The notes beneath the pieces are model-generated. The model did no database searches, had not been told where the DNA came from, and saw only the letters and a program-made list of their open reading frames with translations. A stretch of 64,000 nucleotides of DNA from positions 2,914,001 to 2,978,000 of the forward strand of contig NZ_CP033918.1 of NCBI RefSeq assembly GCF_003815675.1. Reading direction: 5' to 3'. A program made the translations under genes and the position numbers. Shown in pieces: positions 39,339 to 48,469 of the stretch. The number at the start of each line of letters is the position of its first letter. Positions within the stretch are counted from its first letter, which is position 1. Origin of the DNA: Chryseobacterium sp. G0186 (GTDB lineage Bacteria > Bacteroidota > Bacteroidia > Flavobacteriales > Weeksellaceae).

Positions 39339-39593
39339 TTATGGAAGAGCACAAAAAGGACTCATTCCGCTTGGGCAGGTTTCTGTACAAGGAATGTAGG
39401 ATTGGTTATCCGGGCAGTATCCTAGATCAGGCCCCGTTGGGCCTCCTCCTCCAGGACCTCCTCCCAGACAAGGATCATTAGGAAGAATTCTACATGGGCA
39501 TCCTATAGGTCCAATATCACAAGGCTTAATACCTATTCCACCCTGAATTTCTCTTAAATTCGCACGATTTAATTTTTTAAGATTTTTCAACAT
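39339..39593 (-). CDS. double-glycine leader, cysteine-rich peptide (bacteriocin-like)
   Basis: 84 residues. The first 19 (LKKLNRANLREIQGG) have the hydrophobic spacing and Gly-Gly end of a peptidase-C39-processed leader. The 65-residue core has eight cysteines, a Gly/Pro-rich middle (GGGPGGGGP) and no long hydrophobic segment. Similar leaders mark 'bacteriocin-like' peptides in Chryseobacterium. A promoter (-7 box TATATTTG) and terminator bracket it, so it is a real gene. No ABC exporter with a C39 domain and no modification enzyme is encoded nearby, so activity and maturation are unknown. Confidence 0.8.
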   Translation of the reverse strand: MLKNLKKLNRANLREIQGGIGIKPCDIGPIGCPCRILPNDPCLGGGPGGGGPTGPDLGYCPDNQSYIPCTETCPSGMSPFCALP

Positions 39594-39618
39594 AATATTA
39601 TTAGTTTAGTTTGTCTTT

Positions 39619-39651
39619 CAAATATAAATAATAATATTACTCAAAACGCAA
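39619..39651 (-). promoter_or_regulatory. promoter of the GG-leader peptide gene
   Basis: TATATTTG on the minus strand (39619-39626) matches TAnnTTTG; a TTG lies 22 bp further upstream (39649-39651). The ATG is 26 bp downstream. Confidence 0.6.
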
Positions 39652-39722
39652 CATTAACCTATCGTTAACATAATACAAGTTGGTTTTCATTAAAAAAAAT
39701 AATAAAACAATATTTTTTATTC

Positions 39723-39730
39723 TACATTTG
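39723..39730 (+). promoter_or_regulatory. -7 box for the DoxX-like gene
   Basis: TACATTTG matches TAnnTTTG, 17 bp before the ATG. No clear -33 TTG at the usual distance. Confidence 0.5.
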
Positions 39731-39747
39731 ATATAAAATCTTCAATT

Positions 39748-40125
39748 ATGAAAACCATAAAATTCATTCTCTGCCTTTTATTCGGAATCATGTTTATTAA
39801 TGCAGGATTAGACAAGTTTTTTCATTACAACCCAACGCCACAACTTACTGAAGCACAAATGAAAATCTATGCCGCTTTTGGAGAAATAGGCTGGCTATTG
39901 CCCTTAGTAGGAGCTGTTGAAGTAATCGGAGGACTCTTGTTTATTTTCCCAAAAACAAGAGCATTAGGAGCCATCATTATATTGCCAGTATTGGTAGGAA
40001 TCTTAATACACAATCTTTACAGAGATCCATCATCCGTAGGAATTTCAATTTCTGCGGTCTTATTCTTAATTAATATCTGGATCATTTTTGACAACAGAGA
40101 AAAATATAAAAATCTGGTTAGATAG
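39748..40125 (+). CDS. DoxX-like membrane protein
   Basis: 125 residues, four membrane helices. The pattern GIMFINAGLDKFFHY, WLLPLVGAVEVIGGLLFI and a late LINIWIIFDNREK fits the DoxX/DUF small-membrane family. Function unknown; relatives are linked to redox stress. It is a single gene with its own -7 box. Confidence 0.8.
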   Translation: MKTIKFILCLLFGIMFINAGLDKFFHYNPTPQLTEAQMKIYAAFGEIGWLLPLVGAVEVIGGLLFIFPKTRALGAIIILPVLVGILIHNLYRDPSSVGISISAVLFLINIWIIFDNREKYKNLVR

Positions 40126-40135
40126 CAGTTTAGGC

Positions 40136-40248
40136 TGTAGGTAATAGCTTGTAGGCGGCAGTTATCCCCCAACTTAAACGTTGTTAGGGCTTTTTAACCT
40201 CTGACTTCCTGCAACCTATTACCTATTACCTATTATTACCTATTACCT
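40136..40248. repeat. tandem heptamer and inverted repeat in spacer
   Basis: ACCTATT occurs three times in a row at 40214-40234 and again at 40238-40244. The complementary AGGTAATAG lies at about 40139-40147. This looks like a degenerate spacer repeat; no array of equal spacers is present. Confidence 0.6.
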
Positions 40249-41607
40249 CTATACAAATGCACTGAACCCTGTAATCGATCGTCCTACGATGAGCGAATTA
40301 ATCTCTTTTGTTCCTTCATAAGAATAAATAGCTTCAGAATCTGCCACAAATCGGGCCACATCATATTCCAGTAAAATACCGTTTCCACCCATTACTTCTC
40401 TTGCTCTGGAAACAATATCCCTTGTTCTCAAAGTACAGAAAACCTTGGCCAATGAAGCGTGTTCATCCTTTAGAATTCCTTCATCCTGCATTTCAGACAG
40501 CCTGAAAACCATCGTCTGCATAGCTGTAAGGTTAGATAACATTTCCACCAAATGCCCCTGAATCATTTGAAATGAAGCAATAGGCTTTCCGAATTGTTCT
40601 CTTGTTCGGGTATATGCCAATGCACTTTCATAGGCTCCTCTGGCGCATCCGGTTGCCATCCAGGCTACTCCTGCCCTTGTCATTCGCAGCACTTTTCCCG
40701 TATCTTTAAATGAATTAGCGTTTTGTAAACGATTTTCTTCTGTAATCAAGCAATCTTTCAGGGTAATCAATCCGTTTTGAACGATTCGGAGTGCCATTTT
40801 TCCTTTTATTTTCTCTACAGAATATCCGGGATTATCTTTTTCAACAATAAAACCCTTTACCTCTCCACTATCTAGATCCCGTGCCCAGATAATAACAAGA
40901 TCTGCAAAGGTGGCATTGCCAATCCATTTTTTCTGTCCGTTCAAAAGCCATCCCTCTTCTGTTTTTTTACAGGTCACTGTTAAACCTCCTGCCGCTCCGG
41001 AGCCAACTTCGGGTTCCGTTAATCCAAAGGCTCCTATTTTTTCAAACTTCTGCATCTGCGGAAGCCATTTTTGTTTTTGTTCTTCTGAACCACAAATATA
41101 GATAGACCCCATTGCCAACCCAGACTGTACTCCAAAAAAAGTAGCAATAGAAGCATCAATTCTGGCCATTTCCATAGCAATAACCCCCTCCATCAGAAAA
41201 GGCATTCCCGGGCATCCATAGCCATCGTAAGTAACTCCACAAATATCCAGCTTCTGGAATTTCGGGATTAATTCAAAAGGAAACTCATCTCTGAGCCAAT
41301 AATGATTCACTAAAGGCTTTACTTCTTTCTCCATAAAGGCTCTCACTTTAAGCTGAATTTCTCGCTGTTCAGGAGTCAGGGTGTGGTAGATATCGTAAAA
41401 GTCACCATCAATGGGAGGAAGTTCTTTCTTTTTCTTATCAGGATCAAGCATTTTCATAAGTCCTGACAGCTGTTTATCATCCAGTTTTGAAAAATTATGC
41501 ATCAATTTTGGCAGATCTACTTTTTGAGAGATCGTACTTAACTGATCAAAATCTATAGAGGTAAACAATCCTATTGCGTTTCTGATTTTGGAAAAGGTAT
41601 TTGACAT
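40249..41607 (-). CDS. acyl-CoA dehydrogenase family protein
   Basis: 452 residues, somewhat longer than the usual 380-400 because of an N-terminal extension of about 70 residues. The core shows FGLTEPEVGSGA, GQKKWIGNA, TREQFGKPI and SYEGTKEINSLIVGR, where the glutamate of YEGT is the likely catalytic base as in glutaryl-CoA dehydrogenase-like members. FAD-dependent; substrate not determined. Single gene on the minus strand. Confidence 0.9.
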   Translation of the reverse strand: MSNTFSKIRNAIGLFTSIDFDQLSTISQKVDLPKLMHNFSKLDDKQLSGLMKMLDPDKKKKELPPIDGDFYDIYHTLTPEQREIQLKVRAFMEKEVKPLVNHYWLRDEFPFELIPKFQKLDICGVTYDGYGCPGMPFLMEGVIAMEMARIDASIATFFGVQSGLAMGSIYICGSEEQKQKWLPQMQKFEKIGAFGLTEPEVGSGAAGGLTVTCKKTEEGWLLNGQKKWIGNATFADLVIIWARDLDSGEVKGFIVEKDNPGYSVEKIKGKMALRIVQNGLITLKDCLITEENRLQNANSFKDTGKVLRMTRAGVAWMATGCARGAYESALAYTRTREQFGKPIASFQMIQGHLVEMLSNLTAMQTMVFRLSEMQDEGILKDEHASLAKVFCTLRTRDIVSRAREVMGGNGILLEYDVARFVADSEAIYSYEGTKEINSLIVGRSITGFSAFV

Positions 41608-41817
41608 AATGGTATATTGTGATTTTGGTTTGTAAAAAGATAAGCAAAAATTACTCCGAAAGCAATTCGCTACTTCTCACTTTATTTTACAAAATACTAT
41701 TATTCAGGCAATTAAATAAGAATATTCTCTTTACAAACTTTTTACTTTTAATTTTCAAGCATTACAAAGGATCCTGCCTGAACTTTGACTCAAGCAAAAT
41801 CTCAAAAATCTTATACT

Positions 41818-42717
41818 ATGAAAACAACTTACATCAAATTATCATTATCTGCAGTTCTTTTATTAGGAATTTATTCCTGTAAAAAAGGTGAGGCGACTTC
41901 CGCCTATGACGTATCAGCTGACTCTGCAGCAGTAACATCAGACAGTGTTTCAGCTGTTGCAAGCATGCAGGTAAAAGACAAACAGTTTATCAAAACGGCA
42001 GATGTCAATATGGAAGTAAAAGATGTATACAGCACCACCATTTCCATTGAAAAATCCGCTCAGGATCTTGGAGGTTTTGTCACTAAAAGCAATCTTCAAA
42101 GTAATGTGGTTTCTGAAGACACCTATAATACGTCTGATACTGAAGCGATGTTAATTAAAAAATATAAGACTGAAAACACGATACAAGTAAGAGTGCCGAC
42201 AGATAAATTAGGAGAATTTCTGACATTTATCAATACGAATAAGCTGTTTCTTAATTCAAGAACCATCAATGCGGAAGATGTAACGGCTAATATCAAGTAT
42301 TCTGAGCTGGAAGCAAAAAGAAATCAGAAAACATCAGAAAATATTGATAAAATAAAAGCCAATAAAGACAAAGTGAATTTGGATGATGAGAATATGTCAG
42401 AAGCAAATCTTCAAAAGCTAAGCACAATGAATATTGCAGATCATCTGAAATACAGCACTGTTGATATTTATATAAAGGAGCCCAAGCTACGTATTGCCGA
42501 AATTGCGATTACCAATACCAACAGCATTGATAGTAAATACAGATACAACTTCATCTATGATGCAAAAGATGGCTTTGTATATGGATTTTACCTGATTCAG
42601 AGAATCATCGTAGCTCTTATTAACATCTGGCCCGTTGTATTAATTGCCAGCGGACTGATCTATTTTTTCAGAAAAAGAAAAGCTGCAAAATCTGAACAAT
42701 CAAAAATTCAGGAATAA
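41818..42717 (+). CDS. DUF4349-domain lipoprotein
   Basis: 299 residues from the ATG at 41818; a frame extending to 41785 would need TTG. Lipobox GIYSC (Cys20), a Ser/Ala-rich linker, then the DUF4349 pattern: FIKTADVNMEVKDVY, a coiled-coil segment (YSELEAKRNQKTSENIDKI) and a C-terminal membrane helix (VALINIWPVVLIASGLIYFF) with a basic end. Role unknown. It is followed by a terminator. Confidence 0.82.
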   Translation: MKTTYIKLSLSAVLLLGIYSCKKGEATSAYDVSADSAAVTSDSVSAVASMQVKDKQFIKTADVNMEVKDVYSTTISIEKSAQDLGGFVTKSNLQSNVVSEDTYNTSDTEAMLIKKYKTENTIQVRVPTDKLGEFLTFINTNKLFLNSRTINAEDVTANIKYSELEAKRNQKTSENIDKIKANKDKVNLDDENMSEANLQKLSTMNIADHLKYSTVDIYIKEPKLRIAEIAITNTNSIDSKYRYNFIYDAKDGFVYGFYLIQRIIVALINIWPVVLIASGLIYFFRKRKAAKSEQSKIQE

Positions 42718-42764
42718 AAAAACTCATCTAACCAATTGGTTATCATCATAATTTTAGATTTTAC

Positions 42765-42796
42765 AACCTCCTGTTTTCGGGAGGTTTTTATTTTTT
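42765..42796 (+). terminator. intrinsic terminator after the DUF4349 gene
   Basis: AACCTCC (42765-42771) pairs with GGAGGTT (42780-42786), followed by a T-rich run. Confidence 0.78.
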
Positions 42797-42807
42797 TCAA
42801 AAAAAAC

Positions 42808-42836
42808 TGTAACGATTATAATGGGACCCTTACCTA
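42808..42836 (+). promoter_or_regulatory. possible ECF-type promoter
   Basis: TGTAAC at 42808-42813 is an ECF-like -35 element; the -10 region (around CCTACTG, 42833-42839) is only a loose match to CGTC. It would drive the TraB/ECF-sigma operon. Confidence 0.35.
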
Positions 42837-42874
42837 CTGTTTAAAAGAACAGAAAATCAAAAAAAATAAATAAT

Positions 42875-43750
42875 ATGAAAAATTTAGTAAAACTTGGATT
42901 CGCAGCATTATTATCAATGAATTCTATGACTGCAACAGCACAGAATAAGAGTACCAATAATGACAATAGTCTTCTATGGGAGGTTACAGGAAATGGCCTT
43001 TCTAAATCCTCTTACATTGCCGGAACATTTCATATCTTATGCAACAAAGATTTTGATATAAAACCTAAGATTTGGAATGCGCTTAATGCCTCAGAGAATT
43101 TTGTTATGGAAATTAATTATACAGATCAAAATGAAATGCTTGCCATGCAAAAAATGATGTCTGCGGATAAGAAAATCTCTGAACAACTGACCGCTGCGGA
43201 ATCTCAAGAGCTAGACAAAGCCCTTGCCGATTATGGAACAAGTCTAGAAAAGGTTGATTCCCAGAGCCCGCAGGCTTTATATGCTCTTGTTGCAACGAAA
43301 GCCATCCCATGTCCTCCGAATGAAGTAAAAATGTATGAAATTGAACTGCTGAAAACAGCATTGAAAAATAAGAAAAGCGTAGGCGGTCTGGAAAAAGTAG
43401 ACGATCAAATCAATGCAATTGGCCAGGCATACAGCCTAAAGGAAGTCATCTCCCAACTGAAATTAGGTAATGAGTACAGCATTGCTGCACAAAAAATGAC
43501 TGAAGCATTCAAAAATGAGAATTTGAAGAATCTGGATCAACTTATCAAGGACCCAAAGTTCATGAATAAAAAACAGGAAAAACTGGTTCTGACAGACAGA
43601 AACAAAAACTGGGTACAAAAAATGCCGGAAATGATGAAGAAACAAAGTTCTTTCTTTGCGGTAGGCAGTGGCCATCTTTGGGGAGAAAACGGGTTAATCA
43701 ATCTCCTGAAAGCAAAGGGATACACCGTAAAACCTGTATCAAGCCTATAA
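42875..43750 (+). CDS. TraB/GumN family protein
   Basis: 291 residues with a signal peptide ending TATAQ. The family's two conserved segments are visible: SYIAGTFHILC near the N-terminus and FAVGSGHLWGENGLINLL near the C-terminus. Relatives are putative metal-dependent hydrolases (Tiki-like); the substrate is unknown. It is 24 bp before an ECF sigma gene and probably co-transcribed with it. Confidence 0.88.
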   Translation: MKNLVKLGFAALLSMNSMTATAQNKSTNNDNSLLWEVTGNGLSKSSYIAGTFHILCNKDFDIKPKIWNALNASENFVMEINYTDQNEMLAMQKMMSADKKISEQLTAAESQELDKALADYGTSLEKVDSQSPQALYALVATKAIPCPPNEVKMYEIELLKTALKNKKSVGGLEKVDDQINAIGQAYSLKEVISQLKLGNEYSIAAQKMTEAFKNENLKNLDQLIKDPKFMNKKQEKLVLTDRNKNWVQKMPEMMKKQSSFFAVGSGHLWGENGLINLLKAKGYTVKPVSSL

Positions 43751-43774
43751 CGATAACCAAACCATGAAACAATT

Positions 43775-44284
43775 GTGAGTAATCCAACTGAAGCTGCCTT
43801 TTTAAAGCTTGTTAACCAGCACAAAGGCATTTTATACAAAGCCTCCCGGATCTATGCCGATTCTATAGAGGACCGGGAAGACCTCCAGCAGGAAATCCTT
43901 ATTCAACTCTGGAAATCCTACCAAAACTTTAAGGGAAACAGTGAATTTTCAACATGGATGTACCGTGTTGCCATCAATACCGCCATCACTTATCTGAAAA
44001 AGGAAAAGCAAAGATCCAACAATCGCACTGATGCACCCCATCATTTTGAAGTACAACAGGAGGATTACAACCCAACAAAAGACAGACAGCTTGAAATTTT
44101 TTACAATGCCGTTCAGGAGTTGAACTCTTTGGAGAAAGCCGTCATCTTTTATTTCATGGAAGGAATGTCACATAAAGAAATTGGAAACAATCTCGGGATT
44201 AGCGAAGGCAATGCCCGTGTAAAACTCAACAGAACTAAAGAAAAAATACAGCAAATCATAAAAAAATCAGGTTATGAATTTTGA
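43775..44284 (+). CDS. ECF-type RNA polymerase sigma factor
   Basis: 169 residues. Region 2 (YKASRIYADSIEDREDLQQEILIQLWKS, then FSTWMYRVAINTAITYLKK) and region 4 (LNSLEKAVIFYFMEGMSHKEIGNNLGISEGNARVKLNRTKEKI). The start is GTG: an ATG at 43764 opens ATG-AAA-CAA-TTG-TGA, whose stop overlaps the GTG, so translation may be coupled. It overlaps the next gene by 11 bp. One candidate target is the CGTAAC-type promoter at 1825, but nothing in the window proves it. Confidence 0.92.
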   Translation: MSNPTEAAFLKLVNQHKGILYKASRIYADSIEDREDLQQEILIQLWKSYQNFKGNSEFSTWMYRVAINTAITYLKKEKQRSNNRTDAPHHFEVQQEDYNPTKDRQLEIFYNAVQELNSLEKAVIFYFMEGMSHKEIGNNLGISEGNARVKLNRTKEKIQQIIKKSGYEF

Positions 44285-44879
44285 TCAATTAAAAGAACAG
44301 TGGAATAATGAGGGCAGTAACGTCCATATTCCTGACAATATAGAGCAATTAAAGGAAAGCAAACATCCTATAGAAAAAATTCAAAAAAGCATGAAGAAAG
44401 AATTCCCCATGCAGGTTATTGCCGTTATTCTTATCGGATTCTTTCCGCTTCAGCTTGGTTTTCCGGCTTCACAATACCTTATTTATTATATATCCTATGC
44501 AATGATGGTCGTAATATCTTCCTATTATCTGTTTGGGTTTTATAAATTCTATAAACAAACGGAGTTGTATACGGGAAATACAAAGAACAGCCTGTGGAAA
44601 ATCTATCATGAGCTCCGATTAAATATGGAAAGATATCAGTCATTTGGTTTCTTATTATTGCCTCACTTCCTTATTACCATTGGATTATTCATCTACAATA
44701 CTCTAATAAAGAAAGGTAAGGATCTGTCTGAAATCACCAATGAAAACCAGGCATCTTTAATCATTGCTGTTTTGATCGGGACACTTTCTATCGTTGTAAG
44801 CATCGTTTTATGGACAAAATACATCTATGGACGCCATGCAAAACAACTGGAAAGCATCTTGAATGAAATGGATGAGTAA
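44274..44879 (+). CDS. membrane protein, likely sigma-factor partner
   Basis: 201 residues. A hydrophilic N-terminal part (about 1-45, LKEQWNNEG) is followed by four membrane helices and a basic end. The arrangement (cytosolic N-terminal segment, membrane part, overlapping an ECF sigma gene by 11 bp) suggests an anti-sigma-type role, but no zinc anti-sigma motif is visible. Function is inferred from position only. Confidence 0.65.
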   Translation: MNFDQLKEQWNNEGSNVHIPDNIEQLKESKHPIEKIQKSMKKEFPMQVIAVILIGFFPLQLGFPASQYLIYYISYAMMVVISSYYLFGFYKFYKQTELYTGNTKNSLWKIYHELRLNMERYQSFGFLLLPHFLITIGLFIYNTLIKKGKDLSEITNENQASLIIAVLIGTLSIVVSIVLWTKYIYGRHAKQLESILNEMDE

Positions 44880-44911
44880 CATTAAAAATCATTTTTTACA
44901 TACAAAAAAGC

Positions 44912-44944
44912 AAACCTCAGATCATTTCTGGGGTTTTGTTTTTT
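44912..44944 (+). terminator. intrinsic terminator
   Basis: AAACCTCAGA (44912-44921) pairs with TCTGGGGTTT (44927-44936), one G-U pair, followed by a T run. Confidence 0.78.
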
Positions 44945-44995
44945 AAAAAATTGTTATTTATCATCTTCAAATTTATTTGAGGTTTTATTTTTCCT

Positions 44996-45003
44996 TAAAT
45001 TTG
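44996..45003 (+). promoter_or_regulatory. -7 box for pgi
   Basis: TAAATTTG matches TAnnTTTG; a TTTG lies 16 bp upstream (44976-44979), slightly closer than usual. The leader to the pgi ATG is about 75 nt. Confidence 0.5.
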
Positions 45004-45082
45004 CAAATCAGAAATAAAGCGTTAAGAATTTTTAGAAATTCCGATCCGTTCTATTATTTCAGAACCATATAATTCTCTAAAC

Positions 45083-46723
45083 ATGCTATCAAAAATAAAT
45101 CCTACACAAACCAATAGCTGGAAAGCCCTTGACGAGCATTTTGCATCAAATGATCTTGACCTAAGAAGTCTTTTCCAGTACAACCCTAACCGTTTTGAAG
45201 AGTTCTCTCTACAAAAGGATAACTTCCTTTTTGATTATTCTAAAAACTTAATTGATGCCAAAACAAAGGCTCTTTTACTCCAACTAGCAGAAGAATGCCA
45301 GTTAAAGGATGCTATTTCCAAAATGTTTTCCGGTGATAAGATTAATGAAACAGAGGGCAGAGCCGTATTGCATACTGCTTTGAGAGATTTTTCTGACCGA
45401 GAGATTCTTGTGGACGGTGAAAACATCAAGCCACAGATCAAAAGAGTTCTTGAGCATATGAAGGCTTTCTCAGAAAAAATCATATCTGGAGCACACAAAG
45501 GATTCAGCGGAAAAGAGATCACAGATGTAGTAAATATCGGGATTGGAGGTTCAGATTTGGGACCTGTAATGGTTTGTTCGGCTTTAAAGCATTTTAAAAC
45601 AAGATTAAATGTTCACTTCGTTTCCAACGTAGATGGAAATCATATTGCAGAGGTTGTTAAAAACCTAAATCCTGAAACTACTTTATTCATCATTGCCTCC
45701 AAGACATTTACGACTCAGGAGACCATGACGAATGCCAACTCAGCAAAGGACTGGTTCCTTAAGGCCGGGAAACAGGAAGATGTAGCGAAACACTTCGTAG
45801 CCTTATCTACTAATATTGAAGCAGTTAAAAACTTCGGAATCGCAGAAGAAAACATTTTTGAATTCTGGGATTGGGTAGGCGGAAGATACTCTCTTTGGAG
45901 TGCTATCGGGTTAAGCATTGTATTGGCTGTAGGCTATGAAAATTTTGAACAGCTGTTGAGAGGAGCTTTTGATACTGACCAACATTTCCAAACTGAGGAT
46001 TTCTCTGAGAATGTTCCTGTATTAATGGGGCTTTTAGGAATCTGGTACCGCAATTTCTATGCAGCAACGAGCTATGCTATTTTGCCATACTCTCAATACC
46101 TGGACAGATTTGCAGCCTATCTTCAACAGGGAGATATGGAAAGTAACGGAAAATGTGTGGACAGAAATGGCGAATTTGTAGAATATGAAACGGGGCCAAT
46201 TATCTGGGGAGAACCGGGAACAAATGGTCAGCATGCATTCTATCAACTGATCCACCAGGGTACCGAACTGATTCCTGCAGACTTTATTGCTTATGCTAAA
46301 AGCAGTAATAAAGTTTCTGACCATCAGGACAAATTATTAGCTAATTTCTTTGCACAGACAGAAGCTCTAGCTTTTGGAAAATCTGAGGAAGAAGTTGAAG
46401 AAGAGCTTATAAATGCAGGGAAATCTGATGAGGAAATCGATAAATTATTAAACTATAAGGTCTTCCACGGAAACACGCCCACAAACTCAATGATATTCAA
46501 GGAATTAACTCCTTTTTCATTAGGTCAGTTAATTGCTATGTATGAGCACAAAATCTTCGTTCAGGGGGTAATATGGAATATTTTCAGTTTTGACCAGTTT
46601 GGAGTGGAACTAGGAAAAGTTTTAGCCAACAAAATTCTACCGGAACTTGAAAGCAATGAAGTGGTAAGCTCACATGATAGCTCTACCAATGGATTGATTA
46701 ATTATTATAAAGGAAATAAATAG
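45083..46723 (+). CDS. pgi: glucose-6-phosphate isomerase
   Basis: 546 residues. Signature segments [45 protein letters not shown] and the C-terminal [11 protein letters not shown] are all present. Interconverts glucose-6-P and fructose-6-P in glycolysis and gluconeogenesis. It is followed after 3 bp by a methyltransferase gene. Confidence 0.97.
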   Translation: MLSKINPTQTNSWKALDEHFASNDLDLRSLFQYNPNRFEEFSLQKDNFLFDYSKNLIDAKTKALLLQLAEECQLKDAISKMFSGDKINETEGRAVLHTALRDFSDREILVDGENIKPQIKRVLEHMKAFSEKIISGAHKGFSGKEITDVVNIGIGGSDLGPVMVCSALKHFKTRLNVHFVSNVDGNHIAEVVKNLNPETTLFIIASKTFTTQETMTNANSAKDWFLKAGKQEDVAKHFVALSTNIEAVKNFGIAEENIFEFWDWVGGRYSLWSAIGLSIVLAVGYENFEQLLRGAFDTDQHFQTEDFSENVPVLMGLLGIWYRNFYAATSYAILPYSQYLDRFAAYLQQGDMESNGKCVDRNGEFVEYETGPIIWGEPGTNGQHAFYQLIHQGTELIPADFIAYAKSSNKVSDHQDKLLANFFAQTEALAFGKSEEEVEEELINAGKSDEEIDKLLNYKVFHGNTPTNSMIFKELTPFSLGQLIAMYEHKIFVQGVIWNIFSFDQFGVELGKVLANKILPELESNEVVSSHDSSTNGLINYYKGNK

Positions 46724-46726
46724 CAG

Positions 46727-47551
46727 ATGTCTGCATTACGATCATATTATTATAAACTGCCTCCCGGCTTTAGACTTCTAGGAAGAAAAATTTATTATTT
46801 TCCTATTGATTTCTATGAAGGCATTACCGGAAAAAGAGCCAAAAATGAACCTAAAAAAGGGGATATTTATGTGGGGAGTAGTGATTTTATCCCTCATGGG
46901 ATCCGTCAGATGAATGTTCTGAAAAAATACATTGGTCTGAAGAATACCGATCATGTTTTAGATATTGGCTGTGGAATCGGGAGAACGGCTGTGGCACTAT
47001 CCGGATTTATAGATAAGGGCACTTATGACGGCTTTGATGCTGTGGAAAAAGGAATTAAGTGGTGCGACAAACATATCCATAAAAAGTATCCGAACTTTAC
47101 GTTCAAGTTTACTCCTATTTATAATGATCTGTACAATACGTTCAGTCAAAAGGCTGAGAATTTTACGTTTCCTTATGATGGTGCTCAATTTGAAAAAGCA
47201 TTCCTGTTTTCAGTATTTACTCATATGCAGATCCCTGAAATTAAGCAATATTTACAGGAAATTAGCAGGGTATTAAAAAACAACGGACAATGTCTTGCGA
47301 CGTTCTTCTTATATGATGATTCTAAAAAAGAAGAGGGAAGCATGTCTTTCCCACATCAATATGATGGATACAGACTGATGGATGACAAGGTAACTGCTGC
47401 AAATATTGCGGTAAGCATCCCTTTATTGAATCAAATGGCTCATGATGCAGGCCTGAAAGTCACTACCATACAAGGAGGGTTCTGGAGAAATGATGTAGAA
47501 AAAGAAAATGCTGACGAATTTCAGGATATTGTAGTATTCGAAAAAATCTAA
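46727..47551 (+). CDS. class I SAM-dependent methyltransferase
   Basis: 274 residues. SAM-binding motif I is VLDIGCGIGRTA, preceded by a hydrophilic N-terminal part (GDIYVGSSDFIPHG). The C-terminal half shows RVLKNNGQCLATFFLYD. Substrate unknown; the location next to pgi does not define it. Confidence 0.82.
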   Translation: MSALRSYYYKLPPGFRLLGRKIYYFPIDFYEGITGKRAKNEPKKGDIYVGSSDFIPHGIRQMNVLKKYIGLKNTDHVLDIGCGIGRTAVALSGFIDKGTYDGFDAVEKGIKWCDKHIHKKYPNFTFKFTPIYNDLYNTFSQKAENFTFPYDGAQFEKAFLFSVFTHMQIPEIKQYLQEISRVLKNNGQCLATFFLYDDSKKEEGSMSFPHQYDGYRLMDDKVTAANIAVSIPLLNQMAHDAGLKVTTIQGGFWRNDVEKENADEFQDIVVFEKI

Positions 47552-47577
47552 ATCTAAATAAAAGTAAAAAAGTAAAA

Positions 47578-48462
47578 ATGGCAGAAATTCTTGACGGACT
47601 AAAAGTATCCAAGGAAATAAAAGCAGAGATCAAGGTTGAAGTGGAAAAAATCCTTGCAAGTAAAAGAAGAGCACCGCATTTGGTTGCTATTCTTGTAGGG
47701 AATAACGGAGCTAGTAAGGCCTATGTAAATGCTAAAGTAAAAGATTGTGAAGAAGTTGGTTTTCAATCTAGCTTAATTAAATTCCCCAGCACAGTCTCTG
47801 AATCTGAATTATTGGAGAAAATTGATGAATTAAACAAATCTAAAGCGGTAGATGGGTTTATTGTTCAGTTACCTTTACCAGATCAGATTGATCAGGAAAA
47901 AATCATCAATGCAATTGATCCAAGAAAAGATGTGGACGGATTCCACCCCGAAAACTTTGGAAAAATGGCTCTTGAAATGGATACATTCTTACCAGCTACT
48001 CCTTTCGGAATTCTAACATTATTGGAAAGATATAATATTGAGACCAAAGGAAAAGACTGTGTAATTATTGGAAGAAGTAAAATTGTAGGAAGACCTATGA
48101 GTATCCTTATGGGAAGAAAAGATTTCCCTGGAAACTCTACTGTAACACTTACGCACTCATACACCAAAGACATCGAAGAATATACTAAAAAGGCTGATAT
48201 CGTGATTACTGCCTTGGGTGATCCTCACTTTTTGAAAGGTGAAATGATCAAAGAAGGAGCTGTGATCGTGGATGTTGGTATTACAAGAGTAGATAATGAT
48301 TCTCCAAAAGGATATTACCTTGCCGGTGACGTAGATTTTGACAGCTGTGCAGCAAAAGCTAGCTGGATCACACCGGTACCTGGAGGCGTAGGCCCAATGA
48401 CAAGAGCAATGTTGATGAAAAACACCATCATTGCCTATAAAACTTCGGTCTATAACGACTAA
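47578..48462 (+). CDS. folD: bifunctional methylene-THF dehydrogenase/cyclohydrolase
   Basis: 294 residues, normal FolD length. Visible: YVNAKVKDCEEVG with the catalytic lysine K56-like position, DGFIVQLPLPDQID, VIIGRSKIVGRPMS and PVPGGVGPMTRAML. Converts 5,10-methylene-THF to 10-formyl-THF through NADP-dependent oxidation and hydrolysis. It is 7 bp before queE. Confidence 0.97.
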   Translation: MAEILDGLKVSKEIKAEIKVEVEKILASKRRAPHLVAILVGNNGASKAYVNAKVKDCEEVGFQSSLIKFPSTVSESELLEKIDELNKSKAVDGFIVQLPLPDQIDQEKIINAIDPRKDVDGFHPENFGKMALEMDTFLPATPFGILTLLERYNIETKGKDCVIIGRSKIVGRPMSILMGRKDFPGNSTVTLTHSYTKDIEEYTKKADIVITALGDPHFLKGEMIKEGAVIVDVGITRVDNDSPKGYYLAGDVDFDSCAAKASWITPVPGGVGPMTRAMLMKNTIIAYKTSVYND

Positions 48463-48469
48463 TTTTAAA

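Noticed and set aside
40214..40248. Tandem ACCTATT repeats as a possible CRISPR-like array
   Set aside because: The unit is only 7 bp and there are no unique spacers of even length or cas genes.
43537..43839. Minus-strand 100-codon frame over the end of the TraB gene
   Set aside because: It is antisense to a clear gene and to the sigma-factor start, with no promoter or domain support.
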